Made by a program: the position numbers and the translations under genes
Notes under the pieces: model-generated
What the model saw: only the letters and a program-made list of their open reading frames with translations
Told to the model about the DNA's origin: nothing
Databases searched by the model: none
Origin: Lachnospiraceae bacterium KH1T2
Lineage (GTDB): Bacteria > Bacillota > Clostridia > Lachnospirales > Lachnospiraceae
Direction: 5' to 3'
Length of the DNA stretch: 64,000 nucleotides
Assembly (NCBI GenBank): GCA_900114405.1
Contig: FOSY01000001.1
Span: forward strand, 124,001 to 188,000
Part shown: one piece after another, positions 9,166 through 16,587 of the stretch
Position numbering within the stretch: position 1 is the first letter of the stretch
How the letters are laid out: every line of letters starts with the position of its first letter

Positions 9166-9405
9166 TCAGGCAGCAGTACAAGCCTTAATGATATTTTCTA
9201 TACCAATAACAGAGTCAAACTGTTCTATCTCTACATCCTCAAGCGGTATAGAAGTATTGAATGCCTCCTCAAATTCCGATATAAGACCTATTATGTCAAA
9301 AGAGTCCATAAATCCACCGGTTATAAGCTTAAGTCCTTCTGTGATCTCAACTTCTTCAAGCTCAGCAACATTTGCCTTTAAAATCTCAATTATCTTATCT
9401 CTCAT
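9166..9405 (-). CDS. free-standing acyl carrier protein (cluster CP-2)
   Basis: A 79-residue carrier protein. Ser35 in GFMDSFDII is the phosphopantetheine site. The acidic sequence and the FMDSFDII form resemble carriers used with standalone ligases (D-alanyl-carrier-like). It lies between the PP-loop enzyme, with which it overlaps by 11 nt, and the KAS III-like gene, and is a natural acceptor for the amino acid:carrier-protein ligase two genes upstream (inference). AAGGAG lies 7 nt before the ATG at 9405; a TTG one codon earlier is less likely. Confidence 0.87.
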   Translation of the reverse strand: MRDKIIEILKANVAELEEVEITEGLKLITGGFMDSFDIIGLISEFEEAFNTSIPLEDVEIEQFDSVIGIENIIKACTAA

Positions 9406-10435
9406 CAATTATCTCCTTAAGATCAAGTCCCATATTTTCTAAAACACCCTTAAGATCATCCTCTGTTATAGGTGTACTTATCAGCTTTATCGCATCATCC
9501 CTTTGCATTTCCTTTGAACGGATCAAATGGCTGAACTCTGTTTCATGCTGTGAATATCCAAACTGTTTCACTGCAAGATATTGTGACACATAGTTAAATG
9601 CACAGTTTGTAGAATGCGCAGGCCAGCTATTTTCAGGCAGTTTAAACTTAAGCTTTTCCTCTATCTCTTTGATTATCTTCTGTTCATCATATTTGATGTA
9701 CTTAAACGGCGATATCTGCACTATTCCACGATAATGCTTTGCCGAATAACCTATAGGATTTTCAAAAAGTTCCAGATACTTATTAAACCGGTCATCAGAT
9801 CTGATTATCTCAAGAGTATTTCTATCCGATTCCTCAAATATCCATGAAAGAGCATCATCTTTCAAATATGACTGGCCTTTCGTATATCCACCTAGTACAA
9901 GCCTTGTATCATATCGCAGGCACGTATCCTTTATTATTTTCTCCAAAAGAATGTGGCATACTCTGCAATAATATATGTGCTTTTTACTCTTTAGCATGGT
10001 TTCAAAAAGTGCGCTCATTTCCGATACTCTGTATGTAAGACTGTCTATCCCAAGTATCTGCACAGCATTTCGGATATTGCTATACATCTCAGGCAGAGCA
10101 AATCCATTGTCTATAAAAAGTGCCAATGGTCTAAGACCCATCTGACTTGCAATATAGAGCGTCATTATACTGTCTTTTCCTCCGGAAACAGCCACAATAC
10201 AATCATAATCACCACTGCCTTTGTAGCGTTCAAGTTTCTTCCTGAATATATCCCTTTTCTTTTCTGCCGGTATTTCCTCAAAAGTCTTACTGCTGTCAGT
10301 CTTCTTTTCCCCATTCTCATCTCGGCAAAATCTGCATACTCCCTCTTCGTCTAGTTCAATATGCCCTTTAACCTCCGGGATTATACACTTCCTGCATCTT
10401 CTGACATTGGCATCTATGAGTGATCTGCTAATCAT
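9395..10435 (-). CDS. PP-loop ATPase, amidotransferase/thiolation type
   Basis: A 346-residue enzyme of the adenine nucleotide alpha-hydrolase superfamily. The PP-loop SGGKDS is at 84-89. Two N-terminal CxxC pairs (Cys14/17 and Cys34/37) look like a zinc finger. A further CxxC (Cys157/160) plus Cys278 recalls the CxxC...C pattern that binds a 4Fe-4S cluster in tRNA thiolases such as TtuA and TtcA. The overall sequence also fits the N-acetyl-sugar amidotransferase (WbpG/PseA-like) family, which adenylates a carbonyl and replaces O by N. In this cluster it may convert a carrier-bound amide or carboxyl to an amidine or thioamide (inference). ATG at 10435 has GAGG upstream; it is 8 nt after the ligase gene. 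Confidence 0.8.
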   Translation of the reverse strand: MISRSLIDANVRRCRKCIIPEVKGHIELDEEGVCRFCRDENGEKKTDSSKTFEEIPAEKKRDIFRKKLERYKGSGDYDCIVAVSGGKDSIMTLYIASQMGLRPLALFIDNGFALPEMYSNIRNAVQILGIDSLTYRVSEMSALFETMLKSKKHIYYCRVCHILLEKIIKDTCLRYDTRLVLGGYTKGQSYLKDDALSWIFEESDRNTLEIIRSDDRFNKYLELFENPIGYSAKHYRGIVQISPFKYIKYDEQKIIKEIEEKLKFKLPENSWPAHSTNCAFNYVSQYLAVKQFGYSQHETEFSHLIRSKEMQRDDAIKLISTPITEDDLKGVLENMGLDLKEIIDER

Positions 10436-10443
10436 ATTTTTCC

Positions 10444-11640
10444 TCACAGTCTGCAATATTTATTTATCTCTTCATAAGTTTCTTTATCCCATTTAGACGT
10501 ATCAAGCCCCTTTTGTGAAAGCAGCGCATATGCAAGTCTTTCAATGCCGAAGGCAAAGCATGAAGTATGACAGTATGCACCTGATTCCTTAGTCTTGATG
10601 TCATAAACTTTTGTAAAATGTGTTCTATGGAAATTAGCTGAACTGCATGAAATATAGCTCTTGCTGCCAGGCACCAGCCACTTAAATTCACGCTTTGAAT
10701 CGCCTATAAGCTGAAACAGCTGTAATTTCTTATAATTACTTGCAAAGAAGGAGTCATTTGCAGTCTCAATCTTGCAGTTTAGCTTGAATTTATCAGCCCA
10801 GAAGCTCCACAGCGCACAGGCTCTCTCTATACAGCTTTTTGCCTGATCAGGTGTTCCGATGAAAACGTATTCTTTCATATAAAACTCATTAAGTCTCGAA
10901 AGCTCAGTAACATTTATGCCTTCATTTCTAAAGCACTTTCCAGAAACAAGAACGCACTTAGGCTCTGCACCTGCTATCCTTTTGCCTCTGAGCGACGGAT
11001 ACACAGGTACGCACGCTGCTGTTCTCATAACATTTTTAGGCGGTCTTATATTGGTAAAGAACGACTCGTCCTGAATTCCATTCTTTGAAAACTCATCGAT
11101 CACATCTATATCATTTTTCATTGTTGTCTGAAACATTATATGATGAGGGAAACTTTCGAAATACTTGCCCTCATTATAATCAGCGATCGGAGTAAGAGTT
11201 GGAACTTCCATTTCTATCTTCTCGTATTCCGGAAAGATAATATCCATCTGTTCTTCGATCTTTTTAGAAAAGTACTTAAAAACTTTAAGAAAAATGCCGC
11301 TATAAGCATATGCCCCGCTGCTTATCTCCCTTACGATCCCCTTATCAAGCATTTCCTCGAACACATCATCATTATTAAGCGTAGAGCACTCGGTATGGTC
11401 TTCCAATGTCTTAACCGCAACTTTGTCATCCATCTTGCTCAGCTTAACATTTATCATATCGACCAGCTTTTCCACACTTTCTCTGATGTGTGCCTCGTCA
11501 GTTCCCTCATACTCTATCTCAACCGCATCACTCAAGCACTTAATGTCTGTTATGCACTCAGAAATATATGAAAGCATATCAACAAAAAAATTTCTGTCGC
11601 TTTCACGAACATTTTCTAATTTATAGCAATATGTGCTCAT
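10444..11640 (-). CDS. amino acid:[carrier protein] ligase, SerRS-like
   Basis: A class II aminoacyl-tRNA-synthetase-fold enzyme of 398 residues. Motif 2 is FRNEG (237-241) and motif 3 GIER (365-368). Cys210, Glu257 and Cys361 match, with nearly the same spacing, the zinc ligands of the Bradyrhizobium amino acid:carrier-protein ligase and archaeal-type SerRS. There is no tRNA-binding coiled-coil arm, so it should charge the phosphopantetheine of a carrier rather than tRNA. Characterised members use glycine or alanine. An N-terminal part of about 100 residues is longer than in the Bradyrhizobium enzyme and may dock the carrier. The start at 11640 lies 1 nt past the previous stop; an ATG at 11652 is possible. 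Confidence 0.82.
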   Translation of the reverse strand: MSTYCYKLENVRESDRNFFVDMLSYISECITDIKCLSDAVEIEYEGTDEAHIRESVEKLVDMINVKLSKMDDKVAVKTLEDHTECSTLNNDDVFEEMLDKGIVREISSGAYAYSGIFLKVFKYFSKKIEEQMDIIFPEYEKIEMEVPTLTPIADYNEGKYFESFPHHIMFQTTMKNDIDVIDEFSKNGIQDESFFTNIRPPKNVMRTAACVPVYPSLRGKRIAGAEPKCVLVSGKCFRNEGINVTELSRLNEFYMKEYVFIGTPDQAKSCIERACALWSFWADKFKLNCKIETANDSFFASNYKKLQLFQLIGDSKREFKWLVPGSKSYISCSSANFHRTHFTKVYDIKTKESGAYCHTSCFAFGIERLAYALLSQKGLDTSKWDKETYEEINKYCRL

Positions 11641-11641
11641 C

Positions 11642-12517
11642 TTATCCAGCATCCTCCAAAACCTTTATATTTGTAAGTACGATATGTCTTCCACAATTAT
11701 TCTTTGTGATAATGATATTGTTATCCTCAATGCGGACCATATCTTTCTCTTCTCTCTGATTTTCTACAAATTTATATCTATCCCATATAAAAGTTGCAGA
11801 TCCTATCTTCAGTCTCGGTTCACTTAAAGTTTCAAGCTTGCCATAGTCCATCGCTCTGAGAAACGCCCCTATTTGACTCATATCCCACTTTTCATTTATA
11901 TAACCGTCATTCGGTATATCTTTTATCTTATGAAAGCCGCACTTTTTATTGATCTGCGTTACACACTCAAGTCTCTCATCAGCGATAAACTTATCCGCAA
12001 ATTTCTTAAAAGCCTCAAACGCTATATCAGTCTGCTTCTTCAAGAGTTTTAATGAAGTTATGGAACTATCAAGTGCTATCTTCCTCTGAACTATGATCTC
12101 ACCGCAGTCCACAGCTGTACTTATCCTATGCCATGTAATACCTGTATAGCTGTCCATTTCATATATTGCCCATGCTTCGGCGTTCATTCCTCTGTGGTAC
12201 GGAAGCAGCGCATTATGATAATTAATTCCATCAAAGTTTCTGTGCTCGACTATATCCTTTGGGAAAATATACGTATTTACCGCACTTATGACCTTAAGAC
12301 GATAATTTCTAAGGTCCTCTTTAAGTGCCTCTGTCATTTCTTCCGTATCAAAGCATCTATACTCGATATTTCTGCTCTTGCAAAGTTTCTCCACGAACCT
12401 GCTTCCAGATATCCTTTTTTCATATATAATCGCTTCATTTCCTCTTTCACGCAGATACACAGCTATATCCAAAGCAAGTTTTCCTGAACCTATGATAATG
12501 ATCTTTTTATCAGGCAT
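11642..12517 (-). CDS. formyltransferase (Fmt/GART-like)
   Basis: A 291-residue enzyme of the N10-formyltetrahydrofolate-dependent transferase fold. The N-terminal strand IIIIGSGKLA begins the Rossmann-like domain. The catalytic set is Asn99 and His101 (NYHNALLP) with Asp137 (VDCGEI). It is not the housekeeping Met-tRNA formyltransferase: it lacks that family's usual flanking genes (def, priA) and sits inside the biosynthetic operon. It probably formylates the amine of the aminoacyl group loaded by the next gene (inference). It is separated from the aryl-acid ligase by 4 nt. The C-terminal 90 residues are a divergent beta domain. Confidence 0.83.
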   Translation of the reverse strand: MPDKKIIIIGSGKLALDIAVYLRERGNEAIIYEKRISGSRFVEKLCKSRNIEYRCFDTEEMTEALKEDLRNYRLKVISAVNTYIFPKDIVEHRNFDGINYHNALLPYHRGMNAEAWAIYEMDSYTGITWHRISTAVDCGEIIVQRKIALDSSITSLKLLKKQTDIAFEAFKKFADKFIADERLECVTQINKKCGFHKIKDIPNDGYINEKWDMSQIGAFLRAMDYGKLETLSEPRLKIGSATFIWDRYKFVENQREEKDMVRIEDNNIIITKNNCGRHIVLTNIKVLEDAG

Positions 12518-12521
12518 GGCA

Positions 12522-14117
12522 TTACCCTCTTATATTTGCTATCTCACTAAGTTTTTTCCTGTCTATCTTACCTACTGCTGTATAAGGAAATTCATTTACT
12601 ATCTCAAACTGATCCGGAAGCTTGAACTCCGCTATCCCCTTTGATCTTAAGTATGTTCTGATTTCTTTAAGATCTGCGCTATGATCATTTACCTTTGCAA
12701 ATATACATATCCTCTGTATAAGCTCTTTATCTTCCGCAGGGACAACGTATGCCTCTTTTATCCATGAACACTCCATAAGATAATCCTCCAGTTCTGACGG
12801 CATAACTTTTTCACCCATGCGATTTATCTGCTCTGCTACTCTTCCCAAAACCTGAAGTTCTCCGGTATCAGGGTCTATCCTTCCCTTATCTCCTGTTTTA
12901 TAAAATCCATCGTCTGTAAATGATCTCTGATCTGCAGTCGGATTATTGAAATATCCCATAAAAACAGATGGTCCGCGTGTAGCTATCTGTCCAATAGCCC
13001 CATCCGGCATAACCTCATCATTTTCATCAAGAATTACGATCTTATCGCCTTCACATACAGGCTTGCCATGACATGTAAGAAGTTTCTGCATTTCTATACC
13101 TTTTTCAGTACCACACACAAGCCCTTCACTCATACCATATGCCTGCTGGATAATGCCTCCGAAGTGTTCTACAGCTTCTTCCAAAAACTTCTGTGTAGTC
13201 ATACTTCCGCCGACCTGCATATTTTTAAGACTGGAAAGATCAAAATCACCACAGAAATCCATTATCTGCATACATGACATGATCAATGACGGGACCAGAC
13301 CAGCATTTGTTATCTTGTACTTCTGTATCAGGTCAAGTATCTCATCCGACGTACCGTCATATCCAAGTACAACCTCTGCACCACTTAAGAGTGAACCAAA
13401 AAGCCCAGGCCCACATAGATTCCAAGCATGTGCGAGCGGCATTGCGACCAATACTCTGCTGCCTTCTTTAACACCAAACATTTCTGCGCATCCCTGCTGC
13501 TCATGCAGAAAGCTTGCATGAATCCTCGGTATAAGCTTTGGTATCCCGGTAGTTCCACCCGAAAGCACTAATATAGCGATATCATCAAAATGTGCTTCTG
13601 GCTTTGGGATATCTTCTTCACCATAGCTTTCAATATCAAGTTCTTCTATCTCATCCACAAACCAGAAATACTTAAGACCCTCATATTTCTTACGCATTTT
13701 CTCAGCAAGTTCAGAATACTCATATCCATGATATGAACGCACCACTATATACCCTTTTGCACCTGATGTTTCTATAATTGCCGAAACTTCTCTCTCCCTA
13801 TGTGCCGGCATTGCAAGCACCGGTATCACACCTAGCCTGAAAAATGCAAAGCAGATCTCAGCAAAGCTTATGGTATTTACATGCTGAAGGACTACCCTGT
13901 CTCCCTTTTTCAACCCATCTTTAGAAAAATAAGCCGCAAGTCTATTCGCTCTATCCTCAAGTTCTCTGAATGTGATGCTTCTCTCGCGATCAATGATCGC
14001 TGTCTTTTCACCGTTCTTTATCACCTGCTCATGCAGATAATCCGTATGTGTTTTCTTTATCCATAAGCCTTCTTCTGCATACTTTTCTGCAAGTTCCCTG
14101 CATACTTCTTTATTCAC
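12522..14117 (-). CDS. aryl-acid adenylating ligase (EntE/DhbE-like)
   Basis: Adenylates an aromatic acid and loads it on an aryl carrier. The 531-residue sequence is closest to 2,3-dihydroxybenzoate/salicylate ligases: GLWI near 17-20, LAMPAHRERE (101-110), P-loop SGGTTGIPK (186-194), catalytic Lys517 (GKIDRKK). The substrate loop reads HAWNLCGPG (230-238), where DhbE has HNYPLSSPG; the Asn that contacts the aryl acid is Ala and a specificity Ser is Gly. Another acid than dihydroxybenzoate is therefore likely (inference). No isochorismate genes are nearby. It starts with GTG after GAGGAGG and overlaps the carrier gene by 8 nt. Confidence 0.85.
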   Translation of the reverse strand: MNKEVCRELAEKYAEEGLWIKKTHTDYLHEQVIKNGEKTAIIDRERSITFRELEDRANRLAAYFSKDGLKKGDRVVLQHVNTISFAEICFAFFRLGVIPVLAMPAHREREVSAIIETSGAKGYIVVRSYHGYEYSELAEKMRKKYEGLKYFWFVDEIEELDIESYGEEDIPKPEAHFDDIAILVLSGGTTGIPKLIPRIHASFLHEQQGCAEMFGVKEGSRVLVAMPLAHAWNLCGPGLFGSLLSGAEVVLGYDGTSDEILDLIQKYKITNAGLVPSLIMSCMQIMDFCGDFDLSSLKNMQVGGSMTTQKFLEEAVEHFGGIIQQAYGMSEGLVCGTEKGIEMQKLLTCHGKPVCEGDKIVILDENDEVMPDGAIGQIATRGPSVFMGYFNNPTADQRSFTDDGFYKTGDKGRIDPDTGELQVLGRVAEQINRMGEKVMPSELEDYLMECSWIKEAYVVPAEDKELIQRICIFAKVNDHSADLKEIRTYLRSKGIAEFKLPDQFEIVNEFPYTAVGKIDRKKLSEIANIRG

Positions 14118-14367
14118 TCTGATATTCCTCCTCGTAAAGCGCGTTGCACATACCTGAAAGAGTAGGATTCTTAAAATAGATTTCCATCGGCACTTTATGT
14201 CCTAAAAGTTTTTCGCACATTATATTCATCATCCCGATCATTAATGAAGTCCCACCAAGGTCAAAGAAATTGTCATCATCTGCTATTGACTTAATATCGC
14301 CATTTTCAAATCTTAAAACTTTCTTCCATATCTCTCTGAGTTTCGATTCGATTTCAGCTCTGCTCAT
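14110..14367 (-). CDS. free-standing aryl/peptidyl carrier protein (cluster CP-1)
   Basis: An 85-residue carrier of the peptidyl/aryl type. FFDLGGTSL presents Ser41. It is the only one of the three carriers with the GGxSL signature of NRPS carriers. It overlaps both the thioesterase gene (14 nt) and the aryl-acid ligase gene, and is the obvious partner of that ligase. Start at 14367: AAGGAG lies 6 nt upstream, whereas the upstream codon at 14391 is buried in the thioesterase gene. Confidence 0.88.
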   Translation of the reverse strand: MSRAEIESKLREIWKKVLRFENGDIKSIADDDNFFDLGGTSLMIGMMNIMCEKLLGHKVPMEIYFKNPTLSGMCNALYEEEYQSE

Positions 14368-15214
14368 TTTTGACTCCTTCTGTATCCGCAACTATATTCA
14401 ATATCAAGTCCATATCATCGACGAGGCAAAAATGATCAAAAGGTATCTCATGATATGTCATTTCAAAATCCGTAAATTCCTGCCATTTTTTCCACTCATC
14501 ACCGATTATGTCGTCATCTCTTCCATATATCACTGTGACGGGCACAGGCAGCTTTTCTTTATCTGACCTGTCATTACAATAGCTGAGAAGTACTTTTTCA
14601 TCTTTTACATAGTTGCCGAAGTAATTATTCGCAAGCTCTACGATGTACTCTATGCTCTCAGCATCTACACCTTTAAGCCCTGCAAGCGCTTTATCATCAG
14701 TACTTACGTCTTCTATTACGCCTTTCCTGTCATATATGCTGTACAAAGCCTTCATGTATGCGCTGCAGACTTCCCTTTGTACTTTTTCATCCTTAAATAA
14801 AAAGCCGGGGAACATGTGATAAAACATCCTCTGAATCTCATTTCTAAGGCGACTGCATCCAAGTATCCTCTCTATTTCTTTATCAGGAGTTGGTGAATAT
14901 GAACCGCATACAAAAAGCCTTTCCGGCATATGAAAGCCTCTTTCCTTAAGCACTCTGCATGTTTCATATGCAGCCACAGCTCCAAAGCAATATCCAAATA
15001 TAAGATATGGCTCATCAGCAGATTTTTTCTCTATCACATCTGCCATAACCTCTGCTATCCCCCGCATACTTTCCTGCTCAGGCTTCTTGCTTAAGTACCC
15101 TCTTCCCGGTATATCCAGGTACTCAACCTTGATCTCTTCACCCAAAAGCTTCTGCCACTTGATAAACAAAATGCTCGTAGTGCCGCCTCCCGGCACGCAA
15201 TATAATCTTTTCAT
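14354..15214 (-). CDS. type II thioesterase with Cys nucleophile
   Basis: An alpha/beta-hydrolase of the GrsT-like thioesterase family, 286 residues. The N-terminal CVPGGGT and the PGRG loop are typical. The nucleophile elbow is GYCFGA (Cys76), where family members normally have Ser (GHSMGA). An Asp near 233 (GRDDD) and His261 (DHF) complete the triad. It could edit mis-loaded carriers or release the product; Cys in this position also occurs in some thioesterases that release strained lactones or lactams. It overlaps the exporter gene by ATGA. Confidence 0.85.
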   Translation of the reverse strand: MKRLYCVPGGGTTSILFIKWQKLLGEEIKVEYLDIPGRGYLSKKPEQESMRGIAEVMADVIEKKSADEPYLIFGYCFGAVAAYETCRVLKERGFHMPERLFVCGSYSPTPDKEIERILGCSRLRNEIQRMFYHMFPGFLFKDEKVQREVCSAYMKALYSIYDRKGVIEDVSTDDKALAGLKGVDAESIEYIVELANNYFGNYVKDEKVLLSYCNDRSDKEKLPVPVTVIYGRDDDIIGDEWKKWQEFTDFEMTYHEIPFDHFCLVDDMDLILNIVADTEGVKNEQS

Positions 15215-16587
15215 CCAATCTCTCCATTAAGTATGTGTTTCTCTGTGAATCTGTACCTGTGTATGATCAGCAATGCCAGAAGAAAAGAAAACATATCTGC
15301 CATTGGCTGCAGCATGTAAATTCCCTTTTTACCGCATATTGCAGGGAGAATAAAAAGCAATGGGATAAAAAAAATCCCCTGCCTTGAAACCGAAATTATA
15401 AGTGAATCCAGATATCTTCCTATGTTTTGCATATACATACTCGAAACTGCATAGTATGCAAGGAAAGGAAGTGACAGACATTGAAATTTTATAAGTAAGA
15501 TCCCGTCTTCAAGCACCTGACTGTCGCCTGAAAATACACCTATCAGCCTACCAGCCATGAAGAACATAACCAATGCCCCAAGTGCCATGAAGCATGAACC
15601 AATTATCACCGTAAGCCTAAAGGCTTTATCGACTCTGTCATATTTTTTTGCGCCATAATTCATGGCACATATTGGCTGAAAGCCCTGTGAAAAACCTATC
15701 ATCAGGAAGTAAATAAGCGCTGAAACCCTTGTCGCTATGGTCACGGCAGCGATCATACTCTCTCCATATACCGATACAGTTTTATTCAGAAGAACAGCTG
15801 CAATGCTTGTGATCGCCTGCCTTGAAAAGTTCGGAGCTCCGCCTGCCAAAATATGATAGATGTTTTCCCTCGAAAGCTTAAACCTCACAAGACTTACCTC
15901 TATATTTCCATGCTTGAAGCTTAATACCGTAAGAACTGCTGACGCGACGATCTCGCCTATCAATGTCGCTGCACCCGCGCCGATTATCCCCATTTTTAAG
16001 AAAATTATAAAAACAGGATCAAGTACGATATTTAGTAACATTCCCGATGCAAGTCCCAGCATTCCGTCTTTCACATTGCCGCAAAGGCGCATCTGATTAT
16101 ATAAAGTGACTCCATACAGCAGAAACGGTATCGCCGCTATCAAAATTTTCAGATAAGCAGTCGTATAATTACTTAAATCAGTGAAAACATTTCCTCCAAG
16201 TGCATTCACAAGCGGATTGATCAACCAATAGGAACACAGCATTATAGCCACGCCTGTCGCAATTGAAATGACCACTCCTGTAGATGATACCGTCTGAGCC
16301 TCTTTTTCCTTTTTTGCGCCAAGCCTGTTTGACATTACATTCCCGCTGCCATAGCCAAACCAGAAACCAACAGCCTGCATAAGCGAAAAGAACGAATAGG
16401 CGATTCCTATCGCTGCCGTCATGCTCTTATTATTCAGCCTTCCTATCCAAAATGTGTCTGTAAGGTTATAGATTATCGAGACAAGCATACCGATCATCGT
16501 GGGAATTGCTGTCTTTATCAAAAGCGGAAGGATCGGCTCGCTTATCATTCTAAGCCGTCTTTGCTCCTTTAAGTCACCCTCACGCAA
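15211..16587 (-). CDS. MATE-family efflux transporter
   Basis: A twelve-helix multidrug and toxic compound extrusion protein that exports small molecules using a Na+ or H+ gradient. The N-terminal PLLIKTAIPTMIG and YNLTDTFWIG segments are typical of Lachnospiraceae DinF/NorM-type members. I chose the TTG at 16587 (459 residues) because GGGGAGG lies 9 nt before it and the family usually has 10-15 residues before the first helix; the ATG at 16548 is the alternative. It overlaps the end of the dikinase gene by 8 nt. Its place in the cluster suggests export of the product. Confidence 0.88.
   Translation of the reverse strand: MREGDLKEQRRLRMISEPILPLLIKTAIPTMIGMLVSIIYNLTDTFWIGRLNNKSMTAAIGIAYSFFSLMQAVGFWFGYGSGNVMSNRLGAKKEKEAQTVSSTGVVISIATGVAIMLCSYWLINPLVNALGGNVFTDLSNYTTAYLKILIAAIPFLLYGVTLYNQMRLCGNVKDGMLGLASGMLLNIVLDPVFIIFLKMGIIGAGAATLIGEIVASAVLTVLSFKHGNIEVSLVRFKLSRENIYHILAGGAPNFSRQAITSIAAVLLNKTVSVYGESMIAAVTIATRVSALIYFLMIGFSQGFQPICAMNYGAKKYDRVDKAFRLTVIIGSCFMALGALVMFFMAGRLIGVFSGDSQVLEDGILLIKFQCLSLPFLAYYAVSSMYMQNIGRYLDSLIISVSRQGIFFIPLLFILPAICGKKGIYMLQPMADMFSFLLALLIIHRYRFTEKHILNGEIG

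Noticed and set aside
10444-11640. Second seryl-tRNA synthetase
   Set aside because: No tRNA-binding coiled coil, zinc-ligand spacing of carrier-protein ligases, and location among carrier proteins.
12522-14367. Catechol siderophore locus
   Set aside because: The EntE-like ligase and aryl carrier suggest it, but there are no isochorismate, condensation or siderophore uptake genes, and the substrate loop differs.
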